A DNA stretch of 64,000 nt. Origin: Bacteroidia bacterium (lineage in GTDB: Bacteria > Bacteroidota > Bacteroidia > J057). Where the stretch lies: positions 868,001-932,000 of the forward strand of contig JAWKNO010000003.1 of the NCBI GenBank assembly GCA_041391665.1. Reading direction: 5' to 3'. Below the pieces are notes generated by a model. That model searched no databases. It saw nothing but the letters and a program-made list of their open reading frames with translations, and had not been told where the DNA came from. How positions within the stretch are numbered: position 1 is the first letter of the stretch; every line of letters starts with the position of its first letter. Of the stretch, positions 52,904 through 62,843 are shown in pieces. Position numbers and translations under genes: made by a program.

Positions 52904-54225
52904 TGACAGAAAACACCTATCATAACGGCCACAGCCTCGATTCACCCAAAATCGAATTATACAGCGAGGAAGTGCAGGAAATCATGGGAGCGATTCCCCA
53001 CTGGATTATCCGGAGAGGAATGATCATGATGTTGGCGGTAGTTTTGGGATTGCTGGCCCTGTCTGTAGTGGTTCATTATCCCGATATGATTTCGGCCCGG
53101 ATAACCCTGACCACAGCATCTCCTCCTGTCAGAATCTTTGCCCGGAGCAGTGGCAAAATCACCCAATTGATGGTTGAGAATCAGGCCATAGTAACCGAAG
53201 GAACCTATCTCGCTGTCATTGAAAACGCAGCAAATACCGCTTCCGTTTTTGCACTTGAAAAACTAATCGCCCATCTTCCTTCTGACAAAACCCAATTCTC
53301 CGTCTGGCCGGGTTTCGACGATTTGGGAGAATTGCAGAGCACCTATTCGGCCTTCATCCATGCGCTGGAAAACGACCAGTTTTACACCCAGAGCAGCACC
53401 TTTCGCGGCACACAGGAGCAGTTATTGTCAGCACAGGCAGAAGAATTGGTGGCAATGAACCAGAATCTCGAAGAGCAGTTGGGTTTCCGGCAGCGGGAAA
53501 CAGCGATTGCCCGGGCGCAATTTAGCGCCTCGGAGACCCTGTACGCCGAAGGAGCCATCTCCAAAGTAGAGCTCGAATCCAAAGAAGCAGCCCTGCTGCA
53601 GAAGGAGCTGGCGGGGAAACAATTACATTCGCAGATATTTCAGAACAACATCCAGATCAGCGAGTATCGGAAGCGTATTCAGGAACTGCGGCAGGAAAAT
53701 CTGCATTCAGGCTTTGCGCTGAGTCTGAGCATCAGCGACGCCTTACAGCAGTTGACCGCAGGGATTGACAACTGGAAACAAAACTACCTGATTGTCGCCC
53801 CTAAAAAAGGCAGAGTAGAATATCTCGATATCTGGGCGGAAAACCAGTATGTAAAAGCAGGAGATGAAGTGATCAGCATTGTCCCGGATTCGGATGAAGT
53901 TTTGGGGAAAGCCATTGTATCAGCATTTAATGCCGGCAAAATCCAGAATGGCCAGCGGGTAAACATCAGGCTTGACAATTACGATTACCGCGAATTTGGC
54001 ATGCTCACGGGCGAAGTCCGCAATATCTCCAGCCTCGCAAAAGACGGGCAGTATGTGCTTGACATCCAGCTAAATTCGGGCCTTCAGACCACACACAACA
54101 CGACCATTCGATTCCAGTCAGAGATGACAGGCCAGGCCGAGATCATCACCCGCGACATCAGCCTGCTGGACAGGATTTTTTTCCAGTTTCGGGAGTTGTT
54201 GACGCCAATGTTAGCTAATGGTTAA
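52903..54225 (+). CDS. HlyD-family membrane fusion protein
   Basis: 440 residues. One N-terminal membrane helix (about 40-60, MIMMLAVVLGLLALSVVVHY), a lipoyl-like half (VRIFARSSGKITQLMVENQAIVTEGTYLAVIE), a coiled-coil hairpin (about 165-290) and the second lipoyl/beta-barrel part (IVAPKKGRVEYLDIWAENQYV). It bridges the exporter to the outer membrane. The final codons (LANG and stop) are written in the heptamer repeat that follows, so the native C-terminus may have been replaced by repeat sequence. Confidence 0.93.
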   Translation: MTENTYHNGHSLDSPKIELYSEEVQEIMGAIPHWIIRRGMIMMLAVVLGLLALSVVVHYPDMISARITLTTASPPVRIFARSSGKITQLMVENQAIVTEGTYLAVIENAANTASVFALEKLIAHLPSDKTQFSVWPGFDDLGELQSTYSAFIHALENDQFYTQSSTFRGTQEQLLSAQAEELVAMNQNLEEQLGFRQRETAIARAQFSASETLYAEGAISKVELESKEAALLQKELAGKQLHSQIFQNNIQISEYRKRIQELRQENLHSGFALSLSISDALQQLTAGIDNWKQNYLIVAPKKGRVEYLDIWAENQYVKAGDEVISIVPDSDEVLGKAIVSAFNAGKIQNGQRVNIRLDNYDYREFGMLTGEVRNISSLAKDGQYVLDIQLNSGLQTTHNTTIRFQSEMTGQAEIITRDISLLDRIFFQFRELLTPMLANG

Positions 54226-54863
54226 TGGTTAATGGTTAATGGTTAATGGTTAATGGTTAATGGTTAATGGTTAATGGTTAATGGTTAATGGTTAATGGTT
54301 AATGGTTAATGGTTAATGGTTAATGGTTAATGGTTAATGGTTAATGGTTAATGGTTAATGGTTAATGGTTAATGGTTAATGGTTAATGGTTAATGGTTAA
54401 TGGTTAATGGTTAATGGTTAATGGTTAATGGTTAATGGTTAATGGTTAATGGTTAATGGTTAATGGTTAATGGTTAATGGTTAATGGTTAATGGTTAATG
54501 GTTAATGGTTAATGGTTAATGGTTAATGGTTAATGGTTAATGGTTAATGGTTAATGGTTAATGGTTAATGGTTAATGGTTAATGGTTAATGGTTAATGGT
54601 TAATGGTTAATGGTTAATGGTTAATGGTTAATGGTTAATGGTTAATGGTTAATGGTTAATGGTTAATGGTTAATGGTTAATGGTTAATGGTTAATGGTTA
54701 ATGGTTAATGGTTAATGGTTAATGGTTAATGGTTAATGGTTAATGGTTAATGGTTAATGGTTAATGGTTAATGGTTAATGGTTAATGGTTAATGGTTAAT
54801 GGTTAATGGTTAATGGTTAATGGTTAATAGCTAATGGCTAATAGCTAATAGCTAATAGCTAAT
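54215..54863. repeat. Heptanucleotide tandem array (TTAATGG, 86 perfect copies plus variant ends)
   Basis: Unbroken TTAATGG units run from 54222 to 54823 (602 bases = 86 copies) with no mismatch. The left edge is one CTAATGG unit (54215), inside the last codons of the HlyD gene. The right edge decays through TTAATAG, CTAATGG and three CTAATAG units to CTAATTT. All six frames meet stop codons every 21 bases. It resembles the heptanucleotide STRR arrays of cyanobacteria in design, but not in sequence. Confidence 0.98.
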
Positions 54864-55282
54864 TTGGGGTAGAAACCCCAGCGAAACCTGCGAGTTCCTC
54901 TTCAAAGTAGCGCGCAACGGCGCATTTCCGGTGGTTTCGACTCCGCTCAACCACCGGGTTTTGGCCGATCGGCCACCGGGTTTTGGCCTCCGGCCCCAAA
55001 GAAACCCGCGAGTTCCTCTTTCAAAGAGGGACGGGCTTCGAGCCTCCTCAGCCACCAGCGGAAGGGAGTTCAACAAAAAACACGCGCTTTCCCATTCTCC
55101 AACATATATATAAATTGCCCTCATCATATATGATCAAACTGTCCCATATATCAGCTCCTTTTTATGTCTGATAGTATATAGACATATATAAGACACCTCC
55201 AAGAAGGAAAATGAATGGTCTGGGGAATTATTTTCCCGTCACAGAAGGTAAAAAGGTAAATCAAAGATCCCTTCGGGAAAGC
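54864..55282. other. Intergenic region with repeat copies, no gene
   Basis: Contains a diverged partial copy (about 54880-54915) and a full copy (54983-55080) of a dispersed direct repeat, two short CACCGGGTTTTGGCC copies, and from 55100 an AT-rich stretch with an inverted TATGTCT/AGACATA pair. No coding sequence is convincing. Confidence 0.6.
54983..55080. repeat. Dispersed direct repeat, left copy
   Basis: About 90 bases starting TTGGCCTCCGGCCCCAAAG recur at 59397-59500 with five mismatches and one 7-base indel, in the same orientation. The two copies bracket the NACHT/caspase module. It contains an internal CCTCTTT/AAAGAGG hairpin. Confidence 0.9.
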
Positions 55283-55417
55283 CTACAAATCAAGGGTCCT
55301 GGCGATACGAAAACCGACAACGTCGTAGCGGAAATCAGGGCCGTAGTAGCGGCGATCGTAAACGCGCAGGCGGACTGCGCTGCGGTACCACGACCCGCCG
55401 CGAACCACACGGTCATC
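55283..55417 (-). other. DGR variable region VR1 (caspase-FGE gene)
   Basis: Aligned with 56995-57129. In the 129 bases from the CGT codon to the stop there are 19 differences, in 14 codons, all at codon positions 1 or 2. Variable codons here are TAC, CGC, GTC, GAT, GAC, TTC and GTT, all of the form NNC or NNT, as expected from template AAC/AAT codons whose A bases were randomised. The 27 bases up to the stop are identical in both genes. Confidence 0.88.
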
Positions 55418-56914
55418 GCCTGATTCCGGACCTTTAGGGTTGTCTTTGGGGGAATTTTTATAATAATCAGAACCATACCAGTCCTGGCACCATTCAAATA
55501 CATTGCCCGACATATCGTAGATTCCTAATTCGTTGGGGATTTTCTGACCCACCGGATGGGTTTTTCCCTTAGCATTTTTATCAAACCAACCGGCTTCCTC
55601 CGGATTGTTACTTCCTGCATATTTGAATCCTTTACTTAATCTCCCCCCCCGGGCCGCATACTCCCATTCCGCTTCTGTAGGTAAACGGAAATTTTGGCCG
55701 GGATACCGGGCATTAAGTTTTTCCAGAAATTTTTTCACCTCATTCCAGGAAACTTGTTCCACGGGGCAATCCGGAGAATCCTTGAAAAGACTGGGGTTAT
55801 TTCCCATGATCTCGGACCATTGCCGCTGAGTGATGGGAAATTTACCGATCGCAAAAGGAGAAAGACGGACTTTGTGAACAGGTTTTTCATCATCATAATC
55901 ATTACTCCCCATCATGAAAGTGCCACCTTCTACCTGAACAAATTCGGCAAAGGGAATAGCTGATTTTTTCCCTGGAGTATCTGCTTTAGTCTGACTCAGC
56001 TTGTTAATGTGTTTTAAAGCATCAGCAAAAAACCGACTCTCCGGATATTGGAGGATAAATCCTGTATAAGCGCTGGTAGTATTTTCTGCTTCGGCCTGCC
56101 GGAATGCATCTTCGCTTTGATCTTTGACAACAATTCCCGCTGCCTTTAAATCAAAAATAAATTGTCCATTCTGATCGCCGGTTTTAAGAATTACGCCACC
56201 AATTGGGGTCTGATCTGCATTATTGGCAGTAGCCAGTGTTACATGATCAATCAGGCTGCGGATGTGCAGACGGGGTTCGTTGTTTTTTTCCAGATAAGTG
56301 ATCAGGCTTTTGGCGAAAGGGCTGTGATCACCTATATATCCGTCTGATACTTTTTCGATCATCCCTGCTGCCAGACACCAGCGAGAGGGGAACTGATCTA
56401 CTCTGTCTGGATAAGGCAGATTTTGATTCAGATTGCGTTCGCTCAGCAAGGCTCCTGAAAAACAACTGTCCACAATCAACAGCGTATGGTGGGCCGGAAT
56501 AGCCTTTATATAGTCACGTATGGTAGAATGGTTAATAAAATCTGCATAACGTCTGTCTCTGGCATCAGCCGGTACCCAGTAACCGAGTTTCAGGTTCTCA
56601 CGAAAATACCCATGCCCGGCGTAGTATATGAGCAGATTGTCTTGTGAGGTAATCTTCTCAGACAATTCATCCAGCGTATCGATAATTTTTTCACGGGAGG
56701 CATCACCATCGTATAGTTCATATAGATGAGATTCCTCAAACTGATATCGGGAGATCAAAACTTTCGTAACAGCCTGGGCATCCCGTTTTGCATTCTCCAG
56801 TGAATGGCAATGTCTGTACTGATCAATCCCTATGACAAGGAGGTAATTCTTTCCGCGAATCCGGCCAGGCAAGGTATGATCTTCGTCTTCTATGATGAAT
56901 CCTCTTTGGGCCAT
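55283..56914 (-). CDS. Caspase-like protease with a C-terminal diversified FGE-sulfatase domain
   Basis: 543 residues. A peptidase C14 caspase domain (about 15-260) has the catalytic pair His101 in YYAGHG and Cys151 in VDSCFSG; YLLVIGIDQY and LENAKRDAQAV are also typical. A TPR-like linker (about 270-320, YTGFILQYPESRFFADAL) leads to an FGE-sulfatase/C-type-lectin-fold domain (about 325-543: EGGTFMMGSNDYDDEKPVH, FRLPTEAEWEYAARGG, MSGNVFEWCQDWY, RVVRGGSW). The last 45 residues form a variable region shared with the upstream NACHT gene and bearing a DGR signature. It is second in the operon, 80 bases after the NACHT gene. It probably acts as the suicide or defence protease once its variable domain, or the NACHT partner, detects a ligand. 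Confidence 0.93.
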   Translation of the reverse strand: MAQRGFIIEDEDHTLPGRIRGKNYLLVIGIDQYRHCHSLENAKRDAQAVTKVLISRYQFEESHLYELYDGDASREKIIDTLDELSEKITSQDNLLIYYAGHGYFRENLKLGYWVPADARDRRYADFINHSTIRDYIKAIPAHHTLLIVDSCFSGALLSERNLNQNLPYPDRVDQFPSRWCLAAGMIEKVSDGYIGDHSPFAKSLITYLEKNNEPRLHIRSLIDHVTLATANNADQTPIGGVILKTGDQNGQFIFDLKAAGIVVKDQSEDAFRQAEAENTTSAYTGFILQYPESRFFADALKHINKLSQTKADTPGKKSAIPFAEFVQVEGGTFMMGSNDYDDEKPVHKVRLSPFAIGKFPITQRQWSEIMGNNPSLFKDSPDCPVEQVSWNEVKKFLEKLNARYPGQNFRLPTEAEWEYAARGGRLSKGFKYAGSNNPEEAGWFDKNAKGKTHPVGQKIPNELGIYDMSGNVFEWCQDWYGSDYYKNSPKDNPKGPESGDDRVVRGGSWYRSAVRLRVYDRRYYGPDFRYDVVGFRIARTLDL

Positions 56915-56994
56915 TCAGATGCATTTGATGTATTAACAAATATAAGTGATAATTTAGGTTATCATCAAAAAGCCGCTACCCTTTCGGAAGACCC

Positions 56995-59019
<2,025 letters not shown>

Positions 59020-59141
59020 AAAATGGCAGACAAATTATGTATCGTGGTAAAAATTACCATCTGGAACCCAGAAAAGCAAAAAGCACTGGTTGCCGGTTCG
59101 GTTGGGTCTGATATGGATAGGAAAAATGTTTTCCGATTCTA

Positions 59142-59149
59142 CAAAAGTA
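59142..59149 (-). promoter_or_regulatory. Candidate -7 box of the NACHT/caspase operon
   Basis: TACTTTTG on the minus strand matches TAnnTTTG and would give a leader of about 115 bases. No properly spaced -33 TTTG is seen. Confidence 0.4.
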
Positions 59150-59217
59150 CACTCCTAAACCCGTGAATATATCTCCCTGATTCCAAATGGCTATCAATAC
59201 TTGCCTGCGCACGCAGA

Positions 59218-59373
59218 GACTCCGGAGGAGTCACATGTACCGATGGCATCTTCGATTTGTAGCCAAAGGCCGCCTCTCCTGTTTCCATTTCGGGTAGCGC
59301 GCTGCGGCGCATCCCAAGAGAAAAAAATGGGGGGGGCCGTTCGTAGCTACAAACATGGGACTCCTCCGGAGTC
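59218..59373. repeat. Foldable inverted-repeat element (REPIN-like)
   Basis: GACTCCGGAGGAGTC (59218-59232) and its perfect reverse complement (59359-59373) flank about 125 bases. Inside, TTTGTAGC (about 59254) and GCTACAAA (about 59346) form a second inverted pair. The whole could fold into a long hairpin, as paired REP elements do. Confidence 0.7.
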
Positions 59374-59396
59374 CCTACCATGCGGCAGATACATAA

Positions 59397-59500
59397 TTGG
59401 CCTCCGGCCCCAAAGAAACCCACGAGTTTCTCTTTCAAAGAGGGACGGGCTTCGAGCCTCCTCAGCCACCCGCGGAGGGGGGTTCGAGTTAAACAAAAAA
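59397..59500. repeat. Dispersed direct repeat, right copy
   Basis: Copy of 54983-55080 in the same orientation, with five substitutions and a 7-base insertion near its end. It abuts the terminator of the tRNA gene. Confidence 0.9.
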
Positions 59501-59534
59501 AGGAGTTACAAGCCTAATGCTTATAACTCCTTTT
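59494..59534 (-). terminator. Terminator of the tRNA-Pro gene
   Basis: On the minus strand AAGGAGTTA pairs with TAACTCCTT (59500-59532), with an inner AAGC/GCTT stem, followed by seven T. It starts 9 bases after the tRNA 3' end. Confidence 0.88.
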
Positions 59535-59540
59535 GTGTTG

Positions 59541-59615
59541 TCGGGATGGGCAGATTCGAACTGCCGGCCCCACGCCCCCCAGACGTGTACTCTAACCGGA
59601 CTGAGCTACATCCCG
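59541..59615 (-). tRNA. tRNA-Pro (anticodon GGG)
   Basis: The acceptor stem CGGGATG/CATCCCG with discriminator A, D arm TAGCTCAGTCCGGTTAGAG, anticodon stem CACGT/GCGTG around loop CTGGGGG (anticodon GGG at 59578-59580), and T arm with GTTCGAATC are all present. The CCA end is not encoded and must be added enzymatically. Its 5' end is at 59615. Confidence 0.95.
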
Positions 59616-59731
59616 AAACCGATTCGATTGTCAATCAAATCGGGCCGTAAAGTTACAAATATCTTTTAAAATCAAAAAGATTATCTCAATTAAGGTGAAT
59701 GATGATGGGGTTTTTTTGAGGGCATAAAACC

Positions 59732-61252
59732 ATGTCAGTTATAAGCTCAAATCAACGGATATCTATCTACAGAATCTGTTTCCTTTGTATAGGAGCTATT
59801 TTTATAAAAATGGGACATCAGAAGAACGTTCAAGCATCGGTGACTCTCAATGAGGACCAGAACAGCGGTTCTTATATAAAATGTAGGATTGATACAGAGG
59901 GGCTCATCTTATGGGTAAATCCAGAAGTAACTCAACTGCTGGGGTTTACGGCAGCAGAAATGATCGGACAACCATTCACCCGCTTCATTTTTCATGAAGA
60001 TATCCCGGCTAGTTTAGCGGAATTTGAGAAAATCCAACAGGGGTTTCCTGCCATTCATTATGACAACCGCTGGGTTCACCAAAATGGGGATATTCTTTGG
60101 CTTTCCTGGAGTTGTATCTATGACGATTCTTTAAAGGCGACTTTTGTTACGGGAAAGAATATCACTTATCAGTACCATCAGAACTTCCTCATGCAGATGA
60201 AAGATCAGATGATCTATGATCTGAATCTTGCGCTCAACGAATCAAATATAGTTGTAAAAACAGATCCACGGGGAGTTATCACCTACGTCAACAAGCAGTT
60301 TTGCGAAGTCAGTGGCTACTCAGAAGAAGAATTAATCGGCAAACCCCACCGAATCGTCAACTCTGGTTACCACAGTAAGGAATTTTTTAAACAATTCTGG
60401 CAAACGATAAAGAAAGGCGAAATCTGGAAAGGGGAAATCAGGAACAGAAAAAAAAATGGGGATATCTACTGAGCTGATACTACGGTTGTACCAATCACTG
60501 ATGCACAGGGGGTAGTCAAAGAATTTATTGCCATCCGGAAAGAAATCACAGAAAGAAAACTTGGTGAAATCGCCCTGCAAAAGCTGAATGAAACACTTAA
60601 GAAGAAAATCGACGACATGAATCGGTTTTCTTTTATTACCTCTCATAATCTTCGGGCGCCTGTTGCCAATATCATCGGATTGATGCAAATGCTAAAGGAG
60701 GGACGTGTAAAGACGGAAGAAATTCCTCTATGGATAGAGAATGTGCTAAAAGTGGGAGAAGAGTTAAACAGCATTGTCCACGATCTCAATCATGCTTTGT
60801 CGGTATATGCAGAGGCCGATAACCCTATGACTTTTTATCAGCAAAGAATCAGAAAGCCCGAAGATACCCGCACAGTATTTATTATTGATGACGACGCTGT
60901 GACCAATTTAATCCATACCCGAATTGCAGCCAAAGAAACCCCAACCGTAAAGGTAAAGTCCTACAACGATGCCCGAAACGCACTGTCAGAAATCGCTGAA
61001 GGAACGGAAAAACCGGACCTGATACTGGTGGATATCAACATGCCGGAAATGGATGCCTGGCAGTTTTTGACAGCGCTCGAAGCTCTACCCCGGGATCGTA
61101 CTGAAGGAATTGATATCGTAGTACTTTCCTCTTCGATCTTTTCTGAGGATAAGATCAAAGCACAATCTTTTCCCCTGGTCAGAGATTTTTACTCCAAACC
61201 ATTGACAAGAGAATCGTACCGGGAGATTTTCTTTGGAAAAAATGCCAGCTAA
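59732..61252 (+). pseudogene. PAS-PAS-HisKA-receiver signalling gene interrupted by an in-frame TGA
   Basis: The frame is continuous from 59732 to 61252 except for a TGA at 60470-60472. The preceding residues NGDIY and the following ADTTVVPITD show that the PAS family consensus has Trp there (YWxDTT), so TGG has changed to TGA. Domains: PAS1 (about 45-150), PAS2 (about 165-260, interrupted near residue 247), a HisKA-like helix with HNLRAPVANIIGL, then directly a receiver (TVFIIDDDAVTN, ILVDINMPEMDA, FYSKPLTRE). No HATPase domain lies between them, so even a repaired protein could not autophosphorylate alone. The start may be the ATG at 59810. Translation could restart at 60617 to make the HisKA-receiver part. 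Confidence 0.85.
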
Positions 61253-61368
61253 TCACAACTGATTATCGCCTATATAGTTGGAGGTCCGAATAAACAGATC
61301 ACCTACGGTTATAAACTGAAAAGGTCCTCCCTTCAGTCGATAGTTGAATTAAACACAGTTGCAGGTAG

Positions 61369-61695
61369 TCAGAGAGAAGATTTAAGTTCCAGCAAAAAAG
61401 ATTTGAGTCTCAGCAGCGTTTCGCGGGTCTGGATTTCCTGCTCCACGATGACATTCTCATTTTTGAGGCGGTCCTTGGCCCCTTTAATGGTAAACTTCCT
61501 GACTTTGAGGAGGTAATGGATTTTGCGGAGGGTATCTATATCTTTATCCGTATAGACGCGGTTTCCCTTGCGATTTTTTTTGGGATTGATTTCACGAAAC
61601 TCCGTTTCCCAAAAACGAATCAGAGAGGTTGTCAGGTCAAGTTCCCTGGCAACCTCTCCGATGGTGTAATACTGTTTTTTAATCGGCTCCTGCAT
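61369..61695 (-). CDS. MerR-family transcriptional regulator
   Basis: 108 residues. The winged helix-turn-helix is complete: YYTIGEVARELDLTTSLIRFWETEF (about 9-33) and RKGNRVYTDKDIDTLRKIHYLLK (about 42-64), then a dimerisation helix to the end. No effector domain or metal-binding Cys is present. It lies 4 bases after the M23 peptidase gene on the same strand. Such short MerR proteins next to M23 peptidase and alaS genes are common in Bacteroidota, but their targets are not known. Confidence 0.92.
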   Translation of the reverse strand: MQEPIKKQYYTIGEVARELDLTTSLIRFWETEFREINPKKNRKGNRVYTDKDIDTLRKIHYLLKVRKFTIKGAKDRLKNENVIVEQEIQTRETLLRLKSFLLELKSSL

Positions 61696-61699
61696 CAGA

Positions 61700-62656
61700 T
61701 CAGTCCATGGATGCTGTATCCAGAGTGGCCTGTTCCCGCAGTGCTACATATTCTTCAGGCGTAAGGTCGCCATAGAAATAATCGATCGGATCAATTTTTC
61801 CACCATTTTTAATGATTTCATAGTGGAGGTGGGGACCTTTGGAGAGGCCGGTGTTACCTGTATAACCGATAACATCGCCGCGTTTTACCTTATCCCCCTG
61901 ATTGACCGCAATTTCGGAGAGGTGAGCGTATTTGGTTACGTAACCGTAGCCTCCGTGATCAATTTCGATTTGTTTTCCATAACCACCCCGGCTGGTTCCT
62001 GCCAGTTTGACAATACCATCGGCACTTGCATGAACAGCAGTACCTGTATTTGCCTGCATATCAAGACCTGTATGCATTTTGCGGAAGCCATGGATCGGGT
62101 GCATACGCATTCCGAAACCAGAGATAATCCGACCTGGAACAGGCTTAATTGCCGGCGTATGTCTCAACTCATCTTCTTTTTCAGCGAGAAGACTGAACAA
62201 AACATCATAGCTTTTGTTCTGAATCTTCACTTTATTATTAAGAAGATCTAATCTTTTTTCTGCTTCACGCAGTGCGTCGGGCTGATCAGACTTTTTGTAG
62301 TTGGCTGCACCACCGATACCACCATTCCAGTAGCCATCGTCGATGCGATCAGAGTTTAGCAGGCTGCGATAGAACTTATTGTCTTGCTCGTGCAATGCGT
62401 CCACCTGGCCTTCTAAAGCCGCAAGCTGGCCGTCAAGATCTGCTACACGTCCCTGAAGCATGGTATTCTGAGATTTCAGGTACGCATGTTTCGGATCATC
62501 TAACACAAAAAAATAGAGAGCAAGCCCCATAACTGCTAACAACCCGGAGACCGAAATATACGATAACGCTTTGCGTCCCATGGACGCGATGGTTATTCGC
62601 TCTGGCTCAAAAGTACAGGTCTCTTCGTCATAGTAGTAACGTATTCTCTTTGCCAT
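61700..62656 (-). CDS. M23-family metallopeptidase (peptidoglycan hydrolase)
   Basis: 318 residues. A short cytoplasmic N-terminus with YYYDEETCTFEPERI is followed by one membrane helix (about 32-52), a coiled coil (about 58-170) and the LytM/M23 domain (about 175-300): RIISGFGMRMHPIHGFRKMHTGLDMQ with zinc ligands His and Asp, and GLSKGPHLHYEIIKNG with the catalytic HxH. It cuts peptide cross-links in the periplasm, or activates amidases if degenerate, but here the active site looks complete. A good promoter lies about 110 bases upstream; alaS is divergent. Confidence 0.93.
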   Translation of the reverse strand: MAKRIRYYYDEETCTFEPERITIASMGRKALSYISVSGLLAVMGLALYFFVLDDPKHAYLKSQNTMLQGRVADLDGQLAALEGQVDALHEQDNKFYRSLLNSDRIDDGYWNGGIGGAANYKKSDQPDALREAEKRLDLLNNKVKIQNKSYDVLFSLLAEKEDELRHTPAIKPVPGRIISGFGMRMHPIHGFRKMHTGLDMQANTGTAVHASADGIVKLAGTSRGGYGKQIEIDHGGYGYVTKYAHLSEIAVNQGDKVKRGDVIGYTGNTGLSKGPHLHYEIIKNGGKIDPIDYFYGDLTPEEYVALREQATLDTASMD

Positions 62657-62764
62657 ATGAACAGGGGTTTGTTTTTTACCTTATGGAATCCAAGAACAGG
62701 TTTTTAATGCAAAATTCACTTGTAAGGTTTTTCCCGTTTGATTAACGTTGTATTTTCGCTGAAC

Positions 62765-62793
62765 CAAAGGTAATAAAAATTTTGATAAACAAA
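62765..62793 (-). promoter_or_regulatory. Promoter of the M23/MerR unit
   Basis: On the minus strand a -33 TTTG (62790-62793) and the -7 box TACCTTTG (62765-62772) are 17 bases apart, as in characterised Bacteroidota promoters. Confidence 0.6.
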
Positions 62794-62843
62794 ACAAACC
62801 ATCTTGCAATTATTACACATCTGTTAAGGAGGACGGAAAAACA

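Larger units (their letters stand above)
59020..59540. other. Intergenic region upstream of the NACHT operon
   Basis: No gene is supported. It contains the putative operon promoter (59142-59149), an inverted-repeat element (59218-59373), the right copy of the dispersed direct repeat (59397-59500) and the tRNA terminator. G-runs and palindromes make it unlike the flanking chromosome. Confidence 0.6.

Noticed and set aside
54215..54863. Heptamer array as CRISPR or telomere
   Set aside because: There are no spacers between units, and the unit TTAATGG is not a telomeric sequence; the array is internal to the window, between genes.
60470..60472. TGA as selenocysteine codon
   Set aside because: Homologous PAS domains have Trp at this position, not Cys or Sec, and no obvious SECIS hairpin follows.
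59732..61252. PAS gene region as site of the missing DGR reverse transcriptase
   Set aside because: No reverse-transcriptase motifs (such as xxDD) occur here; the domains are PAS, HisKA and receiver.
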